Positions 1 to 7,162 are shown, counted from the first letter of the stretch. The stretch: 8,391 nucleotides of DNA from an uncultured Desulfobulbus sp. (GCA_946539945.1 CAMNHX010000048.1:1-8391); one strand, 5' to 3'. The notes: generated by a model from the sequence alone, not told the origin. Made by a program: numbers and translations.

Positions 1-153
1 AAGTATGATGAATTTGTGTGGGCCTCCATCTTTCGTGCTGACGCTGCCAAGCGATTTGGTAAAGCCCACGTGACCTTGATTCCCATTTTACTCGCCAGAC
101 ATGAAGAAGACATGAAGAAAACCAGACAAAACGCCGGACAGCCGCTCTCCTGA
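1..153 (+). CDS. C-terminal end of an unrecognised protein (partial, cut by window start)
   Basis: Frame 1 is open from the first base to a TGA at 151-153, giving 50 residues that begin KYDEFVWASIFRAD and end AGQPLS. The residues are a mixture of hydrophobic and charged, with a basic, hydrophilic tail (EEDMKKTRQ), as expected at the C-terminus of a soluble protein. I do not recognise the family, and no catalytic motif, membrane segment or zinc site is visible. It is on the same strand as the genes that follow, and a terminator candidate about 115 bases past its stop could end its transcript. It could be the end of a neighbouring defence, mobile-element or housekeeping gene, or even a restriction enzyme partnering the methyltransferase. 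Nothing visible favours one of these. Composition is intermediate between the methyltransferase and the jet genes. Confidence 0.5.
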   Translation, partial: KYDEFVWASIFRADAAKRFGKAHVTLIPILLARHEEDMKKTRQNAGQPLS

Positions 154-315
154 CGTCGGTTATCCCGCACACTGGGCCTGCCGCTGCTGGTGAGGAAGGA
201 ACGCTTTCTTTTTCACGGCTCCGCATCATCATGGGTTTGGAACATTTTGAGTCCGCGCCAGACAGTATCCGCTCTCCAAAGTGTTGCAGAGAGCGGACTT
301 TTTGTGTTTGATGCC
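154..315. other. Intergenic region between the upstream partial gene and the jetA fragment
   Basis: No convincing gene is seen here. The frame shared with the methyltransferase is open back to a GTG at 190, but the peptide encoded before 316 resembles nothing I know. It also runs through a strong terminator hairpin at 268-303, so I treat it as chance open frame. The only clear structure is that hairpin. No tRNA, integrase site or insertion-sequence end was recognised. Confidence 0.55.
268..303 (+). terminator. Rho-independent terminator candidate
   Basis: A 9-bp perfect stem is formed by TCCGCTCTC (268-276) and GAGAGCGGA (289-297) around a 12-base loop. It is followed after one C by five Ts (299-303). 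A GC-containing stem followed by a T-run is the classic intrinsic terminator shape on the + strand. It could end transcription of the gene whose C-terminus is at 1-153, insulating the methyltransferase and jet genes. A second, shorter arm AGTCCGC (250-256) can also pair with GCGGACT (293-299), so an alternative fold exists. The loop is longer than usual, which lowers confidence a little. Confidence 0.6.
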
Positions 316-435
316 GCGCTGGAAGACGAACTGGCTGCCCTGTGCATCCAAAACGGGCCAGACGCCTTCCCCGGTTCAGCGCAGGACTCCCTGAACGCTT
401 GGGTTGCGGACAGAAAGGGCTGGTTGCGCAGGTTC
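316..435 (+). pseudogene. jetA fragment (matches JetA residues 53-92)
   Basis: The encoded peptide begins ALEDELAALCIQNGPDAF and ends KGWLRRF. It aligns without gaps to residues 53-92 of the complete JetA downstream (bases 1884-2003), with 32/40 residues and 101/120 bases identical by hand count. Bases 353-388 are a perfect 36-base match to 1921-1956. The fragment lacks the JetA start and everything after residue 92, so it cannot act as JetA. Its GC content is host-like (73/120 over 301-420), unlike the methyltransferase that follows. It contains no stop and lies in the same frame as the methyltransferase ATG at 451, so the two could be read as one protein from GTG 190 or GTG 304. I read it as a remnant of a duplicated or replaced jetA copy. 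Eight amino-acid changes in 40 residues suggest divergence from another strain's copy or relaxed constraint. Confidence 0.8.
353..388 (+). repeat. 36-base direct repeat, copy 1 (in jetA fragment)
   Basis: This stretch is identical base for base to 1921-1956 inside jetA, starting ACGGGCCAGACG and ending GCGCAGGACT. It is the perfect core of a 120-base imperfect repeat (316-435 against 1884-2003). The two copies are direct, 1568 bases apart, and flank the whole methyltransferase gene and the jetA start. Confidence 0.95.
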
Positions 436-450
436 TCGCTTTTTTTTGTA

Positions 451-1629
451 ATGAATAACAGTAAAATCATAGATTTGTTTGCCGGATGCGGTGGAATGAG
501 TCTTGGCTTTGAGCTTGCTGGATTCACACCTGTATGGGCTGTGGAGAAAGATGAATGGGCGGCAAACACATATAAATATAATCATAAAAATACCAGTATA
601 TATGTTGGTGATATAACAAAAATATCAGATCCGCAGAGAGCATTTGCTTGTGATCAGATTACAGGTATAATAGGAGGACCACCGTGTCAGGGGTTTTCCC
701 TATCAGGAAACAGAGACACAAAGGATCCAAGAAACAGCTTGTTTATGGATTTTATCCGTTTTGTCAAAGTATTTTCTCCCTGTTTTTTTATTATGGAGAA
801 TGTGCAAGGCATTTTGTCAGCAAAAACCAAAACAGGAGAATATGTAAAAAATCTTGTCTGCTCGGTTGCTCAAGATGCCGGTTATAATGTTTGTATTTCC
901 CTGTTGAATGCTGCTGACTACGGTGTTCCACAGGCAAGAATGCGGGTTTTTTTCATTGGTATTCATCATGAATATCCATTTAATCCTGTCATGTTGGCCC
1001 CTGAAAAAATCACAGAAAACAATCCTGTAACGTTGTGGGAGGCGATTTCTGATTTGCCTGAAATCGAAGCGGGACAAGGTGAAGAAAAGATGGAGTACAA
1101 ATGCGCACCAAAAAATAACTATCAAATCTGGTGTAGAAGCCATTCCCTATTTGTTGAAAACCACGTTGCCATGCGTCACACCCCACGCCTTGTTGAACGT
1201 TTCAGATATATCAAACACGGACAGTCTTTGGCTGATGTACCGCAAGAACATATGCAAAGAAAACGGGGCAATGCCAGAGAAATAAGCGGAAAGGTCTATT
1301 CACAGAATAATATGAGACCCTTTCCTGATAAACCCTCCCCCACTCTTCCTGCAAGTTTCCAAAGCAACTTTATCCATCCTTTTTTCAATAGGAATTATAC
1401 CGCCAGAGAAGGGGCACGAATTCAATCCTTTCCTGATACATATATTTTTAGAGGCAAAAGAACAACCATGTCCTGGGAGAGAAACCTGTCCCAATTCCAA
1501 CAAATTGGCAATGCTGTACCCCCTCTGCTCGCAAAAGCCCTGGGACTCATGATAAAAAAGTATTTCGAGAATATTGAGTGGATGGAAAATATCCCTCAGC
1601 AGCATCCTGTTCAGTTGACACTATTTTGA
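451..1629 (+). CDS. DNA (cytosine-5) methyltransferase
   Basis: This 392-residue enzyme transfers a methyl group from S-adenosylmethionine to carbon 5 of cytosine within a specific DNA site. All main m5C motifs are present: motif I DLFAGCGG (8-15) binds the cofactor; E32 (motif II) and GDI (53-55) follow; GGPPCQGFS (75-83) carries the catalytic Cys79; ENV is at 116-118; QARMR at 161-165; PSPTL at 295-299; RE..RIQSFP at 319-328; and GNAVPP (motif X) at 353-358. The target recognition region lies between about 170 and 290; its site cannot be read by eye. ATG 451 is chosen because motif I normally starts within about 10 residues of the N-terminus. The frame is open further upstream through a jetA fragment. 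No Shine-Dalgarno precedes 451, only a run of eight Ts (440-447). The gene is AT-rich (40/120 GC at 541-660), unlike its neighbours, which suggests transfer. No restriction endonuclease or vsr gene is next to it. Orphan, R-M remnant or Wadjet-associated roles are all possible. Confidence 0.93.
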   Translation: MNNSKIIDLFAGCGGMSLGFELAGFTPVWAVEKDEWAANTYKYNHKNTSIYVGDITKISDPQRAFACDQITGIIGGPPCQGFSLSGNRDTKDPRNSLFMDFIRFVKVFSPCFFIMENVQGILSAKTKTGEYVKNLVCSVAQDAGYNVCISLLNAADYGVPQARMRVFFIGIHHEYPFNPVMLAPEKITENNPVTLWEAISDLPEIEAGQGEEKMEYKCAPKNNYQIWCRSHSLFVENHVAMRHTPRLVERFRYIKHGQSLADVPQEHMQRKRGNAREISGKVYSQNNMRPFPDKPSPTLPASFQSNFIHPFFNRNYTAREGARIQSFPDTYIFRGKRTTMSWERNLSQFQQIGNAVPPLLAKALGLMIKKYFENIEWMENIPQQHPVQLTLF

Positions 1630-1727
1630 AATAGGCTCCCTGTTGTTTCGCGCAGAGAGCAGACCTTTTCTCTTGAATGTCGCCTTGACCTCTGTCTGCC
1701 TGATTCCCTACAGAACACGCCTTGCCC
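1630..1727 (+). promoter_or_regulatory. Leader region of the jet operon with a weak promoter candidate
   Basis: These 98 bases separate the methyltransferase stop from the jetA ATG. TTGACC at 1685-1690 matches five of six positions of a sigma-70 -35 box. The only partner at acceptable spacing (18 bases) is TACAGA at 1709-1714, a poor -10 match. That would put the transcript start almost at the jetA start codon. No Shine-Dalgarno sequence stands before ATG 1728. No T-tailed hairpin follows the methyltransferase, so read-through from that gene into jetA is plausible. Part of the region (1653-1679) resembles 287-313 upstream of the jetA fragment. Confidence 0.25.
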
Positions 1728-3173
1728 ATGCCTCTTGATTACGCCACTTTGGACTTGCTCCGTCAGGAAAACCCGGCCTGGCGGCTTTTGCGCGCCCAGC
1801 ATACACCGCTCGTGGCCGCCTTTCTGCACCGGGTCTTTGTTGTGCCCGGACTCCGCGACCTGCCGCAGGCAGAGCTGGTTGGCGCTCTGGAAGATGAACT
1901 GGCAAAGCTGCGCATTCAGCACGGGCCAGACGCCTTCCCCGGTTCAGCGCAGGACTACCTGAACGACTGGGCCGCAGACGGCAAGGGCTGGTTGCGCAAG
2001 TTCTATCCGCCCGACTCGGACGAACCGCACTTTGATCTGACCCCAGCCTCGGAAAAGGCCCTGCTCTGGCTGGAAGGGCTGAACGAGCGCCGCTTTGTGG
2101 GCACTGAATCCCGCCTGCTGGTCCTCTTTGACCTGCTCCGCCAGATCTGCGAGGGCAGTCAGGCAGACCCCAAACTCCGCGTTGCTGCCCTGCATCGGCG
2201 GCGGGACGACATTGACTCCCACATTTCCCGCATCCTCTCCGGCGACGCGCCGCTTCTGGATGAGGCCCGCATTCGCGACCGTTTCCAGCAGTTTGTCCAG
2301 CTTGCCCGGGAACTGCTGGCTGACTTCCGGGAGGTTGACAGCAATTTCCGCACCCTGGACCGTGAGGCCCGCGAGCGCATCACCCGTTGGGCCGGAACCA
2401 AGGGAGCCTTGCTGGACCAGATTCTGAACGAGCGCGACGCCATTGCCGCTTCGGATCAGGGCAAGAGTTTTCAGGCTTTCTGGCAGTTTCTCATGTCGCC
2501 AGCCCGACAGGAAGAACTGGGATCCCTTCTGGAACAGGCCCTGTCCCTGCCAGCTGTCCAGAATATGCACCCGGATCCCCGGCTCTTGCGCATTCACTAC
2601 GACTGGCTGGAGGCTGGAGAGCATACCCAGAGAACCGTGGCCCGGCTTTCCGGTCAGTTGCGGAAATTTCTGGATGACCAGGCTTGGCTGGAAAACCGTC
2701 GCATCATGGACATCCTGCACAACATCAAGAATCAGGCCCTGACCCTCCGCGACTGTGCGCCTCGCCAGAACTTCATGAGCATTGCCGACACCTCTCCCCA
2801 GGTGGATCTGCCTCTGGAGCGCCCCCTGTACCGGGAAACAGCCAAGGCCGCCTTGAGCGGCGAGGCAGTGGACGGCGGCAACGCGGATCTGGATCTGTCC
2901 GCACTCTACGCCCAGTCCGCTGTAAACCGGGAGGAACTGGCTGCCAATATCAAGCAGGAAATCCAGATGCACGGCCAGATCAGTCTGGCAGAGGTGATCA
3001 ATCGCCATCCCCTGCGCCACGGGCTGGCTGAACTGCTCTGTTACCTCTACGTGGCCGGAGAGTGGGCCAACAAGGTGGTGGACAGCGAGGTGCGGGAAAA
3101 CATTGTCTGGCAGTCTGAACCGGGCATCACACGCCGGACCAGCCTGCCGCGCATTCTTCTGTTGGGAGAGTAA
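1728..3173 (+). CDS. jetA: Wadjet protein JetA, kleisin-like subunit (DUF3375)
   Basis: JetA is the kleisin/MukF-like subunit of the Wadjet complex; it bridges the heads of the JetC SMC dimer and binds JetB. The 481-residue product has the expected type I family length. It opens with LDYATLDLLRQENPAWRLLR and the characteristic AQHTPLVAAFLHRVF segment (about 23-37). A long helical, charged middle follows (about 95-340), then a C-terminal domain (about 395-481) whose helical pattern suits a winged helix and which includes GLAELLCYLYVAGEW. No enzyme motif is expected or seen. ATG 1728 is preferred over an in-frame TTG at 1722 because the family N-terminus starts about here; neither has a clear Shine-Dalgarno. 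The jetB ATG lies one base past the stop, and the jetB ribosome binding site is inside the end of jetA, which suggests translational coupling. Residues 53-92 are duplicated upstream at 316-435. The call rests on the whole-protein pattern plus the invariant jetABCD gene order. Confidence 0.93.
   Translation: MPLDYATLDLLRQENPAWRLLRAQHTPLVAAFLHRVFVVPGLRDLPQAELVGALEDELAKLRIQHGPDAFPGSAQDYLNDWAADGKGWLRKFYPPDSDEPHFDLTPASEKALLWLEGLNERRFVGTESRLLVLFDLLRQICEGSQADPKLRVAALHRRRDDIDSHISRILSGDAPLLDEARIRDRFQQFVQLARELLADFREVDSNFRTLDREARERITRWAGTKGALLDQILNERDAIAASDQGKSFQAFWQFLMSPARQEELGSLLEQALSLPAVQNMHPDPRLLRIHYDWLEAGEHTQRTVARLSGQLRKFLDDQAWLENRRIMDILHNIKNQALTLRDCAPRQNFMSIADTSPQVDLPLERPLYRETAKAALSGEAVDGGNADLDLSALYAQSAVNREELAANIKQEIQMHGQISLAEVINRHPLRHGLAELLCYLYVAGEWANKVVDSEVRENIVWQSEPGITRRTSLPRILLLGE
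1921..1956 (+). repeat. 36-base direct repeat, copy 2 (inside jetA)
   Basis: This is the perfect partner of 353-388, encoding the GPDAFPGSAQD stretch of JetA. Both copies are read in the same frame. Recombination between them would remove 1568 bases and leave an open frame joined to the rest of jetA. Confidence 0.95.
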
Positions 3174-3174
3174 T

Positions 3175-3798
3175 ATGGAAACACAGACCGGCTTTGCGGA
3201 AGCAGGCAAACCCAGTCTTTCCGCAGTGGTCATTCCCCTGATGAAGGGCGTACTCTATCAGGAGGACGATCCCGGACTCTGGGATCAGCTTTTGAAGCAA
3301 AGTGCGCTGGTCCGGGAATACGTCGCGGTTTTGGGGCTTGACTTGCAGGTGGATGAAACCGAAGGCTATGCCTTTCTGCGCTCCCTGCCAGACAGCGAAG
3401 ACGGGGAAAAGGCTCTGCCCCGGCTGGTGGTCCGGCGTCCGCTCTCCTATCCGGTGAGCCTGGTTCTGGCCCTGCTGCGGGAAAAATTGCTGGAGTTTGA
3501 CGCCAACGGCGGCACAGGCGCTACCCGCCTGATTCTGTCCCGGGACGAGGTGGCAGACATGATCCGGGTCTTTCTGCCAGAGGGCAGCAATGAGGCCAAA
3601 CTGGTGGATCAGGTGGATGTCTTGCTGAACAAGGTTGCGGATCTGGGCTTTGTGCGCCGTTTGCGCGGCCAGCCGCAGAGTGTTGAGGTGCGACGCATCC
3701 TCAAGGCTTTTGTGGATGCGCAGTGGCTGGACGAATTTGACCGGCGCCTGGCCGAATATCGCGAACACGTGCTGCCCGGGGAGGAGAGCAATGGCTGA
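3175..3798 (+). CDS. jetB: Wadjet protein JetB, KITE-like subunit (DUF4194)
   Basis: JetB is the small MukE/KITE-like subunit that binds JetA and helps assemble the SMC motor of Wadjet. The product is 207 residues, in the usual range. It carries the family pattern VIPLMKGVLYQEDDPGLWDQLL near residues 18-39 (given here in part: VIPLMKGVLY), then a region rich in small hydrophobic strands and helices (RRPLSYPVSLVLALLREKL), and a C-terminal winged-helix-like part ending in the charged helix DEFDRRLAEYREHV. There is no signal peptide or membrane segment. ATG 3175 is chosen over the longer open frame from 3103. A strong GGGAGAG (3164-3170) sits four bases upstream, and the longer version would overlap jetA by 71 bases with no site of its own. 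The 3' end overlaps jetC by 8 bases. Identification relies on the DUF4194-like sequence and its place between jetA and jetC. Confidence 0.92.
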   Translation: METQTGFAEAGKPSLSAVVIPLMKGVLYQEDDPGLWDQLLKQSALVREYVAVLGLDLQVDETEGYAFLRSLPDSEDGEKALPRLVVRRPLSYPVSLVLALLREKLLEFDANGGTGATRLILSRDEVADMIRVFLPEGSNEAKLVDQVDVLLNKVADLGFVRRLRGQPQSVEVRRILKAFVDAQWLDEFDRRLAEYREHVLPGEESNG

Positions 3799-6700
3799 AG
3801 TGCAGCAACTGGAGTTCATGACCGACGACAGTCTGGCCGGTTTTCGCCTGCACCGCTTTGAGGTGTTCAACTGGGGAACCTTTAACGGCAAGGTCTGGAC
3901 CTTGCGGCTGGACGGCAAAAACACCCTCCTGGCCGGCGAGATTGCCTCTGGCAAGTCCACCTTGGTGGACGCCATCACCACCCTGCTGGTTCCGGGGCAG
4001 CGCGTGGTCTATAACAAGGCCGCAGGCGCGGAAGGGCGGGAACGCACGCTCAAATCCTACATTCTGGGGTATTACAAGTCCGAGCGGCAGGAAAGCCTGG
4101 GCAGCACGCGGCGGGTTGGTCTGCGTGAGCCAGGCGCGTATTCCGTGATTTTGGGCGTGTTCAGGAATGCAGGCTACGGCAAGACCGTAACCTTGGCCCA
4201 GGTCTTCTGGATCAAGGACCCAGCCGCGCCTCCTGCCCGTTTCTATGCGATCAGCGAGCAGGACCTGTCCATCAGCGCGGACTTTTCCGAGTTTGGCAGT
4301 GAAATGTCTGCCCTGCGACGGCGACTCAAGGACCAGGGCGTGGAACTCTTTGACAGTTTTTCTGCTTATGGCGCACGCTTCCGGCCTCTTCTGGGCATCA
4401 GGAACGAGCAGGCCCTGGACCTCTTCAACCAGACGGTTTCCCTCAAGTCCATCGGCAATCTGACCGGCTTTGTGCGCGAACATATGCTTGCGCCCTTTGC
4501 CGTGTCAGACCGCATTGCCGACATGATCCAGCACTTTGAAAACCTGAACAGCGCTCATGAGTCCATTCTCAAGGCCAAGCGCCAGATCGCCATGCTGGAG
4601 CCGCTGGTTGAGGGCGTGAACCGTCACCAGGAACAGATGCAGCGCACCGGTGAACTGCGGGCCTGTCGCGAGGCCCTGCCTGCCTGGTTTGCGATCCGCA
4701 AAAAGGAACTGCTGGACCAGCGCATCGCTGCACTGGACAGCGAACTGGACAGCTGCGAGAGCGTCATTGCACAACTGGAAGAGCAACGGCAAAACCAGCA
4801 GGAGGAGGAGCGCGAACTGCGGCGCACGATTTCAGCCAGTGGCGGTGAGCGTCTGGAAAGTCTGGCGCGGGAGATCCGGCACCAGGCAAAGGAACGGGAT
4901 GAGCGCCGCAAAAAGGCGGATCGTTATGCAGCCCTGCTGGCAAATCTGGGGCTGAATGCCCCGGAAAGCGCGGAAGAGTTCCAGCAGCAGCAGGCTGAAC
5001 TGGCAGACCAAGGCCAGCAGGCCGGAGTGGAGGAGGCGAGTGTACAGAACGAGATTACAGAAACCGAAGTGGCCTTTCGCCAGGGCATGACAGCGCACAA
5101 GGCTTTACGCGCTGAAATCGCCGGTCTGCGGGCCAGGGTCAGCAATATAGACGAGACCCAGGTCAGTCTGCGCCGCAAACTCTGCGCTGCCCTGCACTGC
5201 CCGGAAGAAGACATGCCCTTTGTTGGCGAACTTTTGCGGGTGCACGAGGAAGAACGCGACTGGGAAGGCGCGATTGAGCGATACTTGCACAACTTCGGGC
5301 TTTCCCTGCTGGTCCCGGACCGGCATTACGCCAGAGTGGCGGCCTGGGTGGATGAAACCCATCTGAAGGGCCGTTTGGTGTATTTTCACGTGCGCGAGGG
5401 ACGGGGCAGCAGCGATGTACCCGTACTCCGGCCTGATGCCTTGGCGCGCAAGGTGGAGATCAAACCAGACTCGCCCTTTGCTGACTGGATGGCGCAGGAA
5501 ATGGCGCGACGCGGCAACCTGGCCTGCTGTGAGACGCAGGACCAGTTCCGTCGCGAAGCTTGGGCCATTACCAAGACCGGGCAGATCAAGAGCGGAGGCA
5601 CTCGTCACGAAAAGGACGACCGCCACAGTCTAGGCGATCGCCGCAACTATGTTCTGGGCTGGACCAATGAGGAAAAGATCGCGGCCCTGGAACAGGAGGC
5701 AAGGGAGCAGGAAAGCGCACTGGCTGAACAGGGCAGTCGCATCGGCCACTTGCAGGAGCAGCAGCGGGCCATCCGGGAACGACTGGCAGTGTTCTCCAAA
5801 CTGGGCGAATACGCGGGCTTTCAGGAGCTTGACTGGGCAACAGCAGCGCTGGAAGTTGCCCGGCTGGAAGCAGCGCGACAGGAGCTTGAGGCTTCATCCA
5901 ACCAGATCCAGACCCTGACCTCCCAGTTACAGTCCCTGCTCGAGGCCCTGAAAGCCACGGAGCAGCAGCTTGAGGAGCGCAAGGACAAACGGTCCCGCAC
6001 AGGCCAGCAGCGCGGTGATGCCCTGCGCCTGCGGGATCAGGCCCAGCAGCTTCGGGACCAGGCAGATGACGCGGGTCTGGCCTTTGCCCGCCTAGAGGCC
6101 CTGCGCCAGCAAAACGCTGAAGCGCTGCCCCAAAGCGTGGAAGACTGCGACCGGCATGAACGCACCATGCGGGATCAGATCACGCAACGCATTGACGCAG
6201 CAGACCTTGAGAGCAAGCGCCTGGCAGAAGAGATCGTTGCCCGCATGACTGAATACCGCAACGCCTGGCCGCTGGAGACCAAGGAGGTGGACAGCAACGT
6301 GGCTGCTGGCCCGGAATACGCCCTCATGCTGGAACGCCTGCAAGCCGACGGTCTGCCGGGTTTTGAGGAGCGCTTCAAAAAGCTCCTGAACGAAAACGCC
6401 ATCCGCGAGGTGGTGGGTTTTCACGCGCAGTTGGAAAAGGAGAGCCGGATTATCCGTGAGCGCATCAGTCAGATCAACGAGTCCCTGTTCCAGATTGACT
6501 ACAACAAGAACCGCTACATCCGGCTTGAGGCGCAGACCTGCGCTGATGCTGACATTCGTGAGTTCCGCAGTGAACTGCGGTCCTGCGCTGAAGGGGCCTT
6601 CACCGGCACGGACGAGGACCTGCACTACTCGGAAGAGCGTTTTCTGCACGTCAAAAAGCTGATTGACCGCTTCAAGGGCCGGGAAGGTCTGGCAGAGCTG

Positions 6701-7162
6701 GATCGCCGCTGGACCGAGCGGGTGACAGACGTGCGCAACTGGTTTGAGTTTGCTGCCAGTGAACGCAGGCGCGAGGATGACAGCGAGTTTGACATTTACA
6801 AGGATTCAGACGGCAAGTCTGGCGGTCAGAAGGAGAAACTGGCCTACACAGTGCTGGCTGCCAGTCTGGCCTACCAGTTCGGGCTGGAGTGGGGGCAGGT
6901 GCGTTCCCGGTCTTTCCGCTTTGTGGTGATTGACGAAGCCTTTGGCCGGGGTTCGGATGAGTCCACCAGATACGGTCTGCAACTCTTTGCAAAGCTCAAC
7001 CTGCAACTCCTGATTGTCACGCCCATGCAGAAGGTGGGGATTATTGAAAACTTTGTGGGACGGGTTGGCTTTGTCCACAACAAGGATGGTCGCAATTCAG
7101 TGCTGCGCAATCTGGACATTGAGCAGTATCAGGAAGAAAAACAGGAGTTTTTGCAGAAATGA
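3791..7162 (+). CDS. jetC: Wadjet protein JetC, SMC-like ATPase (MukB/SbcC-type)
   Basis: JetC is the ATP-driven motor of Wadjet, a 1123-residue SMC protein that dimerises and extrudes DNA loops. The N-terminal head carries Walker A, GEIASGKST (49-57). The C-terminal head carries the ABC signature KSGGQKEK (1009-1016) and Walker B VVIDEAF, with D1048 and catalytic E1049, followed by GRGSDEST. Between them lie two long stretches rich in Q, E, R and L (about 250-465 and 626-960) typical of antiparallel coiled coil. They flank a globular hinge-like domain (about 470-625) with WEGAIERYLHNFGLSLLVPD. No CxxC zinc hook is present, separating it from Rad50/SbcC. Past Walker B the strand LLIVTP takes the place of the usual H-loop histidine, as I recall for MukB-like relatives. 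ATG 3791 is preferred to the longer open frame: AGGAG at 3782-3786 lies four bases upstream and the protein then starts just before the conserved head. It overlaps jetB by 8 bases and jetD by 4. Confidence 0.95.
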   Translation: MAEVQQLEFMTDDSLAGFRLHRFEVFNWGTFNGKVWTLRLDGKNTLLAGEIASGKSTLVDAITTLLVPGQRVVYNKAAGAEGRERTLKSYILGYYKSERQESLGSTRRVGLREPGAYSVILGVFRNAGYGKTVTLAQVFWIKDPAAPPARFYAISEQDLSISADFSEFGSEMSALRRRLKDQGVELFDSFSAYGARFRPLLGIRNEQALDLFNQTVSLKSIGNLTGFVREHMLAPFAVSDRIADMIQHFENLNSAHESILKAKRQIAMLEPLVEGVNRHQEQMQRTGELRACREALPAWFAIRKKELLDQRIAALDSELDSCESVIAQLEEQRQNQQEEERELRRTISASGGERLESLAREIRHQAKERDERRKKADRYAALLANLGLNAPESAEEFQQQQAELADQGQQAGVEEASVQNEITETEVAFRQGMTAHKALRAEIAGLRARVSNIDETQVSLRRKLCAALHCPEEDMPFVGELLRVHEEERDWEGAIERYLHNFGLSLLVPDRHYARVAAWVDETHLKGRLVYFHVREGRGSSDVPVLRPDALARKVEIKPDSPFADWMAQEMARRGNLACCETQDQFRREAWAITKTGQIKSGGTRHEKDDRHSLGDRRNYVLGWTNEEKIAALEQEAREQESALAEQGSRIGHLQEQQRAIRERLAVFSKLGEYAGFQELDWATAALEVARLEAARQELEASSNQIQTLTSQLQSLLEALKATEQQLEERKDKRSRTGQQRGDALRLRDQAQQLRDQADDAGLAFARLEALRQQNAEALPQSVEDCDRHERTMRDQITQRIDAADLESKRLAEEIVARMTEYRNAWPLETKEVDSNVAAGPEYALMLERLQADGLPGFEERFKKLLNENAIREVVGFHAQLEKESRIIRERISQINESLFQIDYNKNRYIRLEAQTCADADIREFRSELRSCAEGAFTGTDEDLHYSEERFLHVKKLIDRFKGREGLAELDRRWTERVTDVRNWFEFAASERRREDDSEFDIYKDSDGKSGGQKEKLAYTVLAASLAYQFGLEWGQVRSRSFRFVVIDEAFGRGSDESTRYGLQLFAKLNLQLLIVTPMQKVGIIENFVGRVGFVHNKDGRNSVLRNLDIEQYQEEKQEFLQK

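Noticed and set aside
190..450. Treating GTG 190 as the true start of the methyltransferase (479 residues)
   Set aside because: The added 87 residues include an intrinsic terminator and a piece of JetA, and motif I would lie unusually far from the N-terminus. ATG 451 fits the family better.
1621..1634. Near-palindrome CTATTTTGAAATAG over the methyltransferase stop codon
   Set aside because: Six A/T-rich base pairs with a two-base loop and no following T-run; too weak for a terminator and not convincing as an operator.
1944..3233. Long antisense open frame (429 codons) opposite jetA
   Set aside because: It is a codon-bias shadow of GC-rich jetA on the other strand. The translation has no recognisable domain, and the + strand gene is certain.
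142..3446. CCGCTCTCC occurring at 142-150, 269-277 and 3438-3446
   Set aside because: A nine-base match in unrelated contexts of a GC-rich window is expected by chance; no further similarity around the sites.
3127..4483. Antisense frames opposite jetB and the start of jetC
   Set aside because: They overlap well-supported + strand genes with conserved motifs and encode no recognisable protein.
6980..7060. JetC lacks the H-loop histidine after Walker B
   Set aside because: As I recall, MukB-like SMC relatives also lack a canonical histidine here, so it is probably a family trait, not damage.
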